Source: Silurus meridionalis
Lineage: Eukaryota > Chordata > Actinopteri > Siluriformes > Siluridae
DNA: 64,000 bases
NCBI RefSeq assembly: GCF_014805685.1
Contig: NC_060892.1
Coordinates: forward strand, 26,136,560-26,200,559
Reading direction: 5' to 3'
Under the pieces are notes generated by a model. That model was not told the origin of the DNA. It did not search any database and saw nothing but the letters and a program-made list of their open reading frames with translations. Both the position numbers and the translations under genes were made by a program. Shown piece by piece: positions 49,760-63,793 of the stretch (its first letter is position 1; each line of letters starts with the position of its first letter).

Positions 49760-52611
49760 GTGAAAGAAACTATTGAATACCAACCTCACCAGAGTAATGT
49801 ATGTGCTGTTGCCATGGAAACAGTAGCATATCAGAACGATGACAGCACGAATAAAAACTCGTTACAGCCGCAACTAAAGTTCCAGTCGTTCCAAAAATAA
49901 CACACACTTTCTGGCCAATCAGACGAGAGCTCGGCTGCACCCGGAGTAACCCAGTCCTCCAGCTGTGTGTGAACTTCCTGTTTGTGGTGTACACTGCTGC
50001 TCTTTCCATTCAGAAAAGATGTTCATTGAAGAGATGAAGGTTAATGTTCTGCAGACGGTTCCTGCGTCTCCTGCATGTCCTCCGTCAGCGCCGCTGAATC
50101 ACATCACCGCTCTGAAATAATGCTTCAGATGTTTGGTTGTTTTTTTTTTTTTTTTTTTTGCCTGGTTTTGTATCTTCTGATGTGTGAAGGTTGAGGCAGG
50201 AGTGGGGAAAAAAGCGTACATTGTGATAAAGAGGAAGCGTGTCAGGAACAGCTTTGGCCCCTTTCGGCTCCAGGGGTGATGTCTGACCCTGCACTCTGAC
50301 TGCAGCTTCCTAAAATCACTGAGAGAATTGCAGTGTGCTGTACAGTACAGGTGAAGAGTATAAAGTACATAAACTGAACTGAGGATGGATTTGGACTGTG
50401 GTTAATGTCACCTGTCTGCTACAATGTGCTCAGGACCACAGGCTGCATGTAATCGCTTCACACTTTAATAAAGATGGAACTGTAACGAATGGACATTCGG
50501 TGCCACCCAGATGAGGATGGGATGCTTTATAGATCCTTGGTTGTCGGGACGTCACAGAGAGTTGGGGTCGTTATCCCTGAAGGACGTCTGGTGTTAAAAT
50601 GATTTCGATTGAAAGTTGAGAAGAGAACGTGTTGCGCCGTCTTACGTCATCCATAAAATCCCCAAAATGTCGTCTATTAAACACCGCATTTGTGAAATGT
50701 GGAGTGTATTTGTGATTATAACTCATAACCATGTCCTTCCTTTTATTTGAGTGATGCATATAAAAAGTCTTGGTATTAAAAGAAGTCATGCTTCTGATTG
50801 CTCTTAATAATGTGAGTGTTAAATCCTGGACAGAGCAGAACAGCGATCACATGAAAACATTGATGTATAAGTAGGAAATAAATGACTTTGGGCTGTCTAT
50901 AGCGTAATCCTCGCCTTTGAACTCCACTCGTCATATTTAATTGAGAATCATTGAGCGAGCCATTAGGAAGTGGTGGAATGATTTGAGTCAGCAGCAGCAG
51001 CAGCAGCAGGGGAGTTTAGTAGTCTGGACCACCCACGTATCTGCAGATCCTTTTTCCCTTCGTTAATTGATGCAATTAAGTCGATTGATCAAACTATTTA
51101 GAAGATGATCAGGGCCAAAAACCACACTTCGAGCTAATGGATGTTGGAGTGAACGATCACGTTAAGCTTTAGACCTGGATTATCAGCTCATTTGCGTTTT
51201 TTGTGTTTTATTCTTTTCTCCGGTTCCTTTTCACACCGACAGGCTCTGAGTCGGGATAAGACGTTCCAGTCGGACGGCGAGGGCAATCAGATGTTTAAAG
51301 GCCACAGGTAAACTCATAATCACTTTTAGCAGTCACAGTCTGGGTTTGTAGATCCTGACTGGATCTCACCTCCGTAACTGCTTTCATCTTCTTGTTTAAG
51401 CATCTAAACCAAACTTTTTTTTTTTTTTTATCTGGATTTTTCCTGCGTTTTGTCATGACCAATTCCCTCCTGCTGCTTTATTGCTTGACAGCTGCCAGCC
51501 TGTGATAGTGATGCCTCAGGCTGAAAATGCTCGCATGCATTGCTGATGTGTAGGAGGTGTGCATCTTGGAGAAAAATTTTGTTTTTGTTGTTTATTTATT
51601 TTCACACGTTACTGAAATTAAAAGCAGTGGATATGCAGAGAGCTGATCTTCCACCAGCTGGATCTCCCATCCTGAGGTGTTGTTGGTGGAACTTAAAATC
51701 TATAGTGAGGTTGCCGATTACAACCCATTGATTCACAGGCAGCAGGAATGCTTCAGGATACCTCCATATAGGCTTCCAGATCACCCCTGGAGACATTTTT
51801 GCAAGTGTGATCTGTAGGACAGATGAATCAACCCCAGTGGGAGCATTTGCTCCAGATAACCTGTCCACCCTTGGCAGCTCTAGATAGCTTGATGTTAAGC
51901 CTGGTGGAGGATGATGATGGTCATGATCATCTTGGTGAAGTTTGAGGACTCTTTATATACTGGTCCTAGGTGATAGTCCTGGTTGATGGGGTCAGGGTTG
52001 AGGATGCTGGATGCAGGAAATGGTTTTCTGTTGTTAATCCTTCTGTTTGGTACAGTTTCAGAGCAGCTCAGTTTAGTCTGCATATGCCAGTAATACTGAA
52101 GAGATCATTTTCCATGAACCCTCTCATTCACAGGCAGAGCGTGCCCTCTGCTGCCACGGCGTGTTTTTAAAATCCTACCATTACTGAATAGCGAAGTCAT
52201 GTTCAGTGTACATAATCTACTGCCTGCCACAACAGCAAGCCAGAGAGCAGGTGCAGTTCTGCTGTCTGAAGTCCTTTACAGATGTTCTACAGGAATTGGT
52301 TTTCCAATCACATTAAACTATCATTTATTTACACACATGCTGATATTATTAGTCCTCTGATGCACTTGTAGTGTGTGTATGATGACCACATGCATCCTAA
52401 AGTGTAGAACTGAGGGACCAAGAAGCAGCGGCTCGATTGCAAGTTTGTGTTGTGTGCAGGAACCTGGTGACGTGTCTGTCCGTGTCCATGGACGGAACGC
52501 TGCTGCTGTCAGGTTCACATGACGAGACTGTCAGGATGTGGGACGTTCAGAGCAAACAGTGCATCCGCTGCATCAACCACAAAGGTGAGTTCCTCCCACT
52601 CCTCTCCTGGC

Positions 52612-52672
<61 letters not shown>

Positions 52673-55600
52673 CACACATCTTCTCTGCATTTAAAAACCC
52701 ATCATGCTTTTTACCATCCATCAGTGCTGAGTCACATTCCAGATGACCATGTGATCTAGATGATCCTGCAGTAAAATCAAATCCACTCCTCACCTGCTGT
52801 TTTTGAAATATTATAAGTGTATAAGTGTAAAAATACAACACGAGCAATACCATCTGAAGATCATTTCCAGTCATGAGTTACACCAGAAACCAGTTTTTGG
52901 CATTTTGGAATTGGAATTTGTGATCGAGTTGCTCTTTAAAATGACCAAGATTCAAAATATTCATAACATTCCAAATATTGCCAGCATAAAAACAAATCTT
53001 TTTTTTATACTTATATTGTTTTACATTTTCCCAACATTCCTATTAAAATTTTTTTTTTTAAATCCCAAATATTACCAACATTCCAAATTGTTTAATTTTC
53101 CCAACATTCCAATAAAAATGTATTCTCAACATCCTAAATATTCCCAACATAAAAATATTGCAATTATTTCTAACATTCCACCTTTTTTTTATATTTCCAA
53201 TATTCATAATTTTCCCAACATTCCAATAAAAAAAAATCCAACATATCAAATATTCCTAACATTCCAAATTTGTTAAATATTCCCAACATTACAATAATAC
53301 AGTTTTTCCCAACATCTCAATTCCTCAGTTCCTAACATTCCAAATATTCCCAACATTCCACATTGTTTTTCATTTTCCCAACATTCCAATTAAAAATCTG
53401 TTTTTTCAACATCACAAATATTCCCAACATTCCAAATTGTTTAATTTTCCCAACATTCCAATAAAAATATATTCTTAACATCCCAAATATTCCCAACATT
53501 AAAATATTGCAATTATTTCTAACATTCCAACTTTTTTATATATATTTCCAATATTCATAATTTTCCCAACATTCCAATTAGAAATCTTTTTTGCCAAATA
53601 TTCCTAACATTCCAAATTTGTTAAATATCCCCAACATTCCAATAATTCAGTTTTTCCCAACATCTCAATTGTTCCTAACATTCCAAATATTCCCAACATT
53701 CGAAATACTCCCAACAATAAAAAAAAAAAATCCAAATATCCCTAAATTTTAAAATATTCTAAAATATTCAGAATATTTCCAAATTCCCTAAACAGTAATC
53801 TGGAGTTTCCGGCGTTCCCAGTGTTCACATAAAAACATTCATACCCACATAAAACATCAGAGTTTATTCATTTTCGTAATTATACGGAAGAAAAAAGGGC
53901 ATTTGATTTGATCGGATTGAAGAAGGCAGGGTTTTTATTTGCGTATGAATGCGTGGGAGCTGCAGATGATGCAGTGGCGTTGCGGTCTGAATACAGAACC
54001 AGCACAGTGAAAGTATTCCGGTGAATATCAAGGCCTTGAAAGTTCTGGCTGCGTCCGTTCCGCTTTCCTTTTTTTCCCTCTTCGCTTGTTTAGATCCACG
54101 ACCACGCTGACGACTCGGACCCTTCTGACTCGCAGCCAATGTTTTGAAAGCTTTTTTACATTTATATTTCAATGCTGCCAGGTCCAGTTAAAGCAGATAA
54201 ATTGCAGAAGCTCAGCTACAGTCCTGTTCAGAATTCCTTCTGTTAGAGCTGTGCCAGGTTTCTTTTTTCTCCAAATAAATATCTGGGAGAACTTTGTACT
54301 TTTTGAAGCATCGAGTCGTCTCAGAAGATCTGCTGTAAAAAAAATAAAAGATTTCAACATCTCGGCTTTGATGATGTTCACGAAAGACGCATTCACACAG
54401 TGTTGTTTGATTATAAACACTTCCCCTGCGTATAAACACGTCCAGTATATCAGCATGGAAATAATATAAAAAAAGCTTTGAGTCCATAATTAGGATCGAG
54501 AGATGATCAGTTTACTGTATGGAATGTCCTACGATCTTCTACTATTATTTTTTTTTTGAGAAACGAGATCAGCTTCTTCTCTAACGTATCCTAACCCGTC
54601 TCCATGTTCACGTTTCCTTTTGAGGACTGATTGCAGTCTGCAGAGAAGCAGCTCACATCATCAGCCTCCACCTCCTCACTTCAGCGTGTTTATGATGTTC
54701 TCGGGATCATACCCACAACTCTTCCTCATCGGAATGCTTTAAGACGTTCATCTTTGCGCTGCTGCTTTTTTCTGTAGCGTGGAAATGTTTTGCACGAGGA
54801 GGATGAACATGGAGATTTCATTTCCTCTCACCGTTATTCCTTTTGCCTACGAAACCTTCTGTGGTTCGATTAGAAGTTTCATGAACTTCCCACCTGCATG
54901 TTATGGAACTGGGGGTACTGACAGGATGGAGAACCTGTGCCAGGGGTAATGGCCCTTTTGCGGCTCATTGTGGTTCTTCAGAAGAGAAGGATCCCAGAGA
55001 AAAGCTCCTTGAAAAGCTGGTGTTTATAGAAAGGAGCGGAGCATCTCATCTTGCTGTGTCTTAAACTAATGCTGACCTCTGTACACCATCCAGAGTTCCT
55101 AAAATGGAGCATCGGTTCTGGACCATGGAGCAATGAAACGAGGTGTTCGGGTCTGAAGGAGCATCGAACAGATCACTCGCCACTGTAGTACCTTCAGTAA
55201 TTATCCAAGCTTTAAGAGCTTTATACACTTTAGTTTATAACCCACCATGAGCGTGGTGCTCATCCCTCTAAATCTCCACAATCCCTCTAAATCTCGAGCT
55301 GATGTTCAACCGACCTCCGTTCCTGACAATAAACCCACACGTTATTTTTCTCTCCATGTCGTGTTCCAGGTGCTTTTGCACCACTTCCTGCTTTAACGTA
55401 GAAATGCTCGTGAATCGAGAAATGCTTTCCATTTTGGACACACACACACACACACACACACAAATGTCTTCTCAATTGGAGTGTTTATTCAACTCTTTCA
55501 TCTAAAGCATTTGATCTTGAAGGCAATTAAGCCCACTTTCACGCTTACTCCCCCGATGCCGCTGATCCCTGCCCTCGCACCCTTTTATCTATTTTCATTA

Positions 55601-56455
55601 AGGTCTGCATTTCGACACGTGTGGAGCCGAGCAGCGAGCGAGAACCAAACAAATTCACGCCGTCGAACGTGCGCCTTCCTTTACAGCTGAAGACGATGGC
55701 GAGAAAGAACGCGTATCGCTGTGTGTTCACTCTGAATTATACGAAATAAACGGATCCTCCGATGTAAGTGTCAACATCAGGACTAAATATTATAATCAGT
55801 CACTGTGAGTGACGGTGAAGGGAATCATTTCGCAGGAACTTGGAGGCTCAAAAGGAAGATGGCGCTCATTAGAAACGCTGCTCACATCAGGGAGAACTCC
55901 GTCAGACACGGCTGGCCGTGGCGTCAAAACCTGTGTTAATTACACAGCTGATTGCAGTCTCCACTCCACAACATCAATCAAACACCTCGTCCTGGAAGTG
56001 GAAATTCTAGGAATATCGTGTTTGTTCAGAGCTCTGTGGGATTCCATGAGCACGCAGAACGCCGTCCACACTGCCTTCAGACGGAACGACCCGAAATCTA
56101 AAATAAAGATCTATGTAGTGAACAGGAAGTGATCTCAGATACGGAGACACTTTATTAGGAAGTCACATAAGATCTTCTCTCGTGTTCCCCGTTTCCATCT
56201 CCGCTACTCAGATTGGAGTCTGATACCGAGTGCATTCTTGTAGAAGTCTTTTGCTGGGTGTCGGAGAAACTTTTCGCTCCTGCAGGTCATGGAAGCTTCT
56301 GTTCTGATAAGTCTGGTCTGATTGGTTCGATCACTTTCTGTGATTCACACCGCTGCTGCTGCTGCTGCGACAAAACCTTGTATCAGACCTTGTACATTTC
56401 CCAGCTGTGTTTCAGGGGAGATAGAAATGTGAGCAAAAAACAACAACACAACCAT

Positions 56456-56498
<43 letters not shown>

Positions 56499-59400
56499 TA
56501 GCTTTCTATTAAAAAAAAAGCATACATTTTATTAACGCACAATTAATGTAACGATAACTAAATAATAAATAAATAATGTAAAGATAAATATATATGTTAA
56601 AATTAAAACCTCACCAGAGTAAAACGCAACACACGTTTATTCACGACGTTCTTTCTTCACTCGTTGTAAAATCTAAAATCCACCATGGTGCAGCAATTAA
56701 AACCGTCCGTGTAGAAACATGCAAAAAGTTCCGTTTGGAGTCCTGATGATTTACGTCATTTAAAACACCATCGTTACTTTAAAACATTTACATTCATATT
56801 TTGCTCTATTTTAAATTTTCACTAATAATAAACATCTGCATACGTACGCATGTATATGATGACTCTTATCAGCCGTGTGTCCATGCTGGACCTGCACCTC
56901 ACTGTAACTCACTGTTAGTAAAAAAATTATAACTATAAAGAAGTGATGAGCACTTCAAGGTCTTTGTGTGCGGAACAGAACCAGAAACCAGTCTGGATTT
57001 CTAAGAAAGCGGATTGCAATGCAAATGAATTGGGCTTAAGGCCGCGTCTGCACAGAGAGAATTTTTTGGAAGACTCATGATGATTTCTTTTGCATTGTTG
57101 CTGCCATTCGCTATACGAGTAGGTTTTTTTGTTCCCGTGGGATTTCACTGAGCCAGGAGGCTGCATCTGCAGCGTTTTGGCAAAACTTGCATTCAAACCC
57201 CACCTCCCACCATCCCCCTTCCATAACGTCATGCCCCCTACCTGGCATTGTGTACAATTTATGAATGTGTGTTGCAGGATGAAGTGGCTCAGGCCATTAG
57301 TGTAATTCCAGCAGAAGGAGCCAGAACGCAGTGAATCGATAGTTGTAATTGAGTGAGAGATAATTAGGCGGCACTGATGGCGCACAACAACGAATAAATA
57401 CTCTCGCGCAACATGCGGCTCGTGATTGAAACAGATGATGGGTTTATTGTTTGTTTAATGCCTTCGTTCACTTCTAACACTTAAATCCACTAATAAAGCT
57501 CACGTGTCAATTTGGGATTACAGAAACCAGAGTTGCATTTTATGTTGCTTGATTAGAGCGTAGGGCTTTTGTGTTTTTTGGTGGTGGTTTTTTTTTTTTT
57601 TTTTAACAGACTCGTAAACGAGCCAAAACATCGCTCCGGCTCACCTTTTATTTCCCCATCTTTATTTATGAGGTTCTCAGCTGTTAAGCTGCACATTTAC
57701 ATTTACATTACATTTACTCATTTGGCAGATGTGCAACCTGGGGTAGAGTGTGAGGTAGACTTCAGTTCGAGCAAAGTCTTAGGGTTTAAAGGTGACATTC
57801 TGCCACTTTTTCTACGTCCTTCTCGTGTTTTCTATAATATACGGACAAAAGTGGTTGTGGGTGTAAGATTGATCATCTAATTCCACAACTTGTCTCCATT
57901 TGCTGTTATAATACCCTCCACTAGAGGTTAGAGTGCTTGTGAAAATTCATTCATCCTAAAGGTGTTCAATAGGGTTGGAGCTCTATAGCAGGAGATCTTC
58001 TTCTCCAGCACATGTAAAGCAATTCTTCAGCAGCTTTGGGTCTTCTAGTTCAAGCTAAAGGAAAATTTCACGCTCCTGCATCCAGAGATACAACCCTCTT
58101 GTGTGGTGCAACAGTTTGGAGAAGAATCACATATAATTGGAAAAATCCAGTGTCCCAATACTTTTGGAATTGTATTGCCCTCCTATTATTTTTATCTCTC
58201 TGACTTTCTTAAACTCTGCCACTGTCGTACCGGGAGTCTGTCCGGGTTATGAAGTGTATAGTAAACTTTATCAAGTGTTTCCACTTTGTTTATTTTCTTA
58301 AAACGGAGGAAAATAATGATCCTGCAATTTCCAAACTGCTGATCGATCCGAAATGTTCGGGCGTATAAACGCAGGCTCGGGGTGGTTTTATGGTTTGTAC
58401 TCACCTCCAGCAGGAGATTTATTTTTATTCCAGTCGCTTTCATTAATTGCTATTATAGAGTCTGAATTGAAAGTACAAAGCCTTCACCCAAACGGAATCT
58501 GAAATATTAATAAGTTGCATTATTATTTTATAAGTTGTATCGATGCGAGTTGTTATTTGCCTGTGGAGGATTAAGCACATGAGCGGTGTGTAATTAATAA
58601 ATTACTCCTCCATTTTTTGAAATATGGAACAAAATTTCTATCAGTCTGTTATTGCAAACCTGAAGTCCACCTGCAAATCTCCTGAACGTCTGTTAATGTC
58701 TTGAACCCCATTCGGATTTATTGCTGTATCTGTACTGTAAGTGCCTGAACCTTGGTGTGGCGTCGAACCAGACTTCTTTCCTCATCATCTCCAGGTTCTC
58801 TCGCGTTCAGTCCACACTCTCCTGCTCGTATTCCTCCATTTGAACTCCCTTTCGGCACAAAGCTCGCCGCTGATGAGGAATTAGCTCGCTGTCCGGACCC
58901 CCGATTGAAAAGTCTGATGATGGATTATTTGAAGCCTTTGGAAAAACTTGGCCGCGATTAACATTTAAACGAAATTCATCCGATGCCCGTGAGGTCTTTC
59001 GGTTCTCTTCAAAGCAGGCGGCCGAGGAGAACGCCTCGCACTGATCTACAGAAACCTGTTTGAGCTCGCCGGTTTCAGATGTTCTCCAGTGTAACGTTAA
59101 ATTTTCCATTTAAAGCTCGATCTGCTCTAGTCTCGAACCAACACGCTGACATTTAACTTCACTGCCGGTTTCTCGCTACCAAACGTCTAACAAGGCGATT
59201 TCGAGTGTTTTGCGTCATATCCCGTGCCCTCTGCTAATATTGGCACCTTTTGAGGAACAATTGCAATCAAACACTGTTATATAAAAAAAATCTATGTTAA
59301 ATATATGTGTGGCACAATTATTGGCACCCCTATGAATATGAGGAAAATATTTAAGTATTTTTTTATTTTTTACAGAAAATTGTTCAACCACGACCTCCTG

Positions 59401-62400
59401 TTTCACAGAGTATAAATATGAGCCAAATTCCTATACATTCACATTATATATACACATGCTCATAAGTAAAGGTTTACCAATTCATCGATTAATCAGCACC
59501 GATAGTTGATTGCTGGAACTATCTGCATACCAATAGTTTTTCCAGGTTGCGTCTGTTGAAAATGCTGAAACGATCCGTTGTCGTCACGAGAGCGGCCTCT
59601 AGAGGAGAATCATTGATGCCACGTGCTGTGTGTTTTTACACATAAGACTCAGTGTGCTACATTATATTTATCATTTATTACATTTATAATTATTTATTAG
59701 TATATTCGTCTATTCATATATATTACATTTTCATGATTCAGTACTGGGTTTTATTTATTTATTTATTTATTTGCTTTTGTTTGTTTTTTTCACACTATTC
59801 AGTATCCATTTTAAAAATGATCAGTTATCTGCAAGTACGATCCAACCCAGCTATCAGTATCGGTAAAACCTCTACATATAATAGTAAAAATGTAAATAAA
59901 ATAAAATCCTGCAGTCATTCCTGTCTCTTGTTAATGCTGATTGGTCCGTGATTCAGCTCCGAACATCTCCTTCATCCCTGTGGCGAATCCAACGACATGT
60001 CCGTTTTTTTGCGACTTGTGCGAGGACATTTGCACGTCTGTGCTGTTCAGCCGCAGCACAAATGAGAGCGAATGCACAGCGAGAGGCGGCTCTACGTTAA
60101 TAAATCATGGCCGGTTCACAGAAAACTTCCAGAAGAGTCGGTCAGCCCTGAAGTGTTTGCCTCTGAGGACTTGTGCACATCATTTGTATCATTAGCGGTG
60201 GAAGATCCTCTACACTAAGACTTTGTTCTCTGAAGTACTGAAGCGTTCAAATCGCCTCTACTCGCTTTCTGGTTCAGGCGCTCGATCGACACGGCGTCGT
60301 TTAGCGAAATGATGTTCCTGCGTTTGTGTGTACGGAGTTGGCTTGCTCTTCCAGTGCTTTGGGGGTTTCCTCAGGGTACGTCGTTTTTCTTCCCAGGCCA
60401 AAGACATGCGTTGTAGGTGTTGATTGGTTTTAAATTGTCCGCAGTGTGTAAATGAATGTGTGTTTGTCCTGTGATTAGTTGGCACTCAGTCCAGTGCCAG
60501 ATTTCCCTGGGACGTGCTCTGGGCTCCTGGCTATTGGCTCCGGGCTCCTGGCTATTGGCTCCGGGCTCCTGGCCCCCTGTCGGCCCTGGGTGGATTCTGG
60601 ACAGAGGAAATTTTAATGTAATTTTAATTAATTTCTTACGAGCTGTGATTTTTGCAATACTTTGGACTTTTTTACTCCCAAGACCTCTATGTTGCAGTCT
60701 GTAACTCTGGTAAGGATGAAGTAGTGTCTTTACTCGTCTGTCAGTCATGTTGCTCACTTTTCCCTCTCAGAAGAGCGCTGGGGAGTTTGGGAGCGTAGCT
60801 TTGGGCTGAAAAGCTGGAGATCTTTGTTTTGGATTCTGAGTTTTAAAACTGCTCACTTCAGCAAAATGATACTGCAGATATCTTTAATTATATTTAGTGC
60901 CTTGAAGCAGCTTAAGATTTCCAAATCAGTTCTGTTGGTCGAAGGAAAGTCGGCATAACCCGTGTTAAAGGAGAACATCTGAAAGCGCAGGTCTGATGAT
61001 TGTGTTCATGAAGAGTAACAATAATAAGTTTGAAGATGAACCCTTTTCGAAACCCAGGTTTGCTTTGTATCTGCACGATATCTCCTACACCAGCACGTGT
61101 GTGACGGTGATGAAGTCAGGAGTGATATCGCACCGCTTTGATGCTGCAAATGAGTGCGTCTCGGGGAATGATGCAGTTCTGCAGCGTGGTTGCTGGTGCT
61201 ACAGAGGACCATAAGGCAAAGCACATGACAGCTCATTAATTCTTTCTGCAATCTGGATGATGTGCTCCAGTCAAACGCTCTCCTCTTATCACTGACCCGG
61301 AGCAGATTTGTTACACGCTAATTGGTCCATAAGAAAACACACAGCGTCTGGGTTCTGCTCGTGTTCCTAGTCCTGGTTAGCTGGAACCTGTCAGAGGCTG
61401 CACTCTCATACGTTCAGGGATAAATAAAAATAGTGACAACAGAAACAGATCAGAGGAATCTGAAGGCTCAGGGCATCTTTTATATTTATATTTATATATA
61501 TATTGGTAATAAAAGATTGTGCTCTTGGTGTTTGGGTCCGACGTGCAATTCACTCTGATTTGCGGTTTGTTTTTTTGCATGTTCTGCTTTTGATTTATTT
61601 ATTTATTTCCCCCAAACCATGGATGGTGCAAGAGCTTCTGCTGTGGTTCATTTGAGTTGATTTAAATTTTCTCTCCTCGAACACAAACCGCACTCATCCA
61701 GAGTAAAACACAAAGTGAGAAAAATATACAGAAATGTATAAAAAACACACACGATGATTTGTGGTGTATACAGTAGGTTTGTGGTTTATGACTAATGTGG
61801 TAAACCAGCAGATGGCAGCACAAGGCTGCACGCACAGTCACAGGGAGCACCGTCCTTCATAAGTCAGTGTGCCAATAGACGTGGGTTTCAGGTTCAATTT
61901 CATTATAGACTACAAGTTAAAACCAAGGGCACAAGTGAAATTCAGCGTGAAACTAGCAGCAAAAATCTTTTAAAGAATCTGCTTTCCATGGTTTGGGTTT
62001 GGTGGAAGATCTCCTGCTATAGAGCTCCAACCCTATTGAACATGAATAAATGTGAACTCTGACTGCACCCCAGACCTCCTCACCTACATCACTTCACTAA
62101 TATTTGTGTATGAATGAATTTCGCACAAATCCTCACAGACGCGCTCAAATCTAGTGGAACATGTTGATCTTGTTGAAGATGCAGTGGATCTTTGGCTTCT
62201 TATGGTGCAGAAAATCTTTTTCTTATTTTAGAGAAATGTCAAACGACTTATTCCCAGGATCCTTCATCGAATCTGCTCCAGAATCTTCTGGACGTCTGTC
62301 CAGGTGCTGCTCAGATAACAGGGTTTTATGGATCGGCAACAACACAGAAAAGGTCCTTTATTGAGATGGACAGATGTGCGGTCGAGATGATGTGGGAATT

Positions 62401-63724
62401 GTGTGTCCCACTGCAAGTAATGGGCAGATAAAAAAGCAGGAGTTCAGTAAAAGCTCTTGTTCTTTTATTTCCGTTAGAAGAGCTGAAGAGCATCAATTCG
62501 AGTTGAAGTTACGAGCAAACACTCGCATCTGAACAAGTTTTCTAGACAGATTGATTCTTTTCTGATTCTTTTAGGTTTTTATTTATTTTATGCGTTCGGC
62601 TTTTCCTCGACTCAACGTCCCTCGTAAAGCTCGTGTCCTTAACATCTAACATCCTCTAATTTTTGGAGTGGAACAGCATGAAAGTTTACAGGAGGGCACT
62701 TAAATGTATTGAGGCCGTGAAGAAATTCGAACATTAAGATTTTGGGTTTTTTTGCACATAGGTCAGGTGACCAACGCAGCTATTATTCCGGCCCCCGGGA
62801 ACATGTTCCTGCCCGACAGTCGCCCCGGCGTCCCGCTGCCTCGCTTCAGTCGACATCTGAACAACTCTGAACAGGCCGAAGGAGCCGGAGCGGGAGGAAT
62901 AAGTCTCAGGCTGGGCGGCGACCGCCAGGTATGTCTGCTCTGATGTTATTAACACGGTGTCACGCGTCTGTGGACGCAGACGAAAAGCGTCTTCGCTACA
63001 GTCTGATCGATTTTACAGTATTGTAAACAAACAGCTGCTCTCTCTCTCTCTCTCTCTCTCTCTTTTCTCTTTCGTCAACAGCCGTATCTGTAACGAAGTT
63101 TTGACACTGGAGACTCCTTCCATCAGTGCTGAATAACTGTCTTTATACATTATATATTATATATTATATTCTATATTTTTATTATTTTCAACATTGTACA
63201 TTAATACTGAAGAATCTAATATGAAAGAATACGTCTGGAATTATATAGTAAACAAAAACACGTTCAAAAACTCTCCGGCACTCCGTGCACTTTTATCAGA
63301 TTATCAGATCAGTGGATGCTGAAGTATATCTGCTGGTAATTCTAATAAACTTATCCTGTGCAGCAGAGGTAGCTCTCAGTCTTCCTTTCCTGGTTTCATC
63401 ATAGCTTTTGATGGTTTTGGAGACGGCACTTGGGGACACATTTAAAGTTTTTGAGATGTTTTGACTGATCTTCATTCAAAGCACTGATGGATCTTTTCTA
63501 ATCTTGCTCTAAAGCACATTAAGAAGGTAAGAAATGTCGCAAATGAACTCTGTGACGTGAAACCCATTCCAGGTGGCGGCCTCGGGAACGCCATGAGTTT
63601 GCCGAGCTGCATCAAAGCTAAATGGAGCTACTTTAGACAATCTAAATTTTTTCAACATTTTGTTGTGTTCTTTCTTATTTTGGATTCTTCAGTATTCATT
63701 CACAATGTTGAAAATACTAAAACG

Positions 63725-63793
<69 letters not shown>

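Noticed and set aside
52803..53276. 157-codon Asn/Ile/Phe-rich frame
   Set aside because: Explained by the attcccaacattcc minisatellite in wdr18 intron 7.
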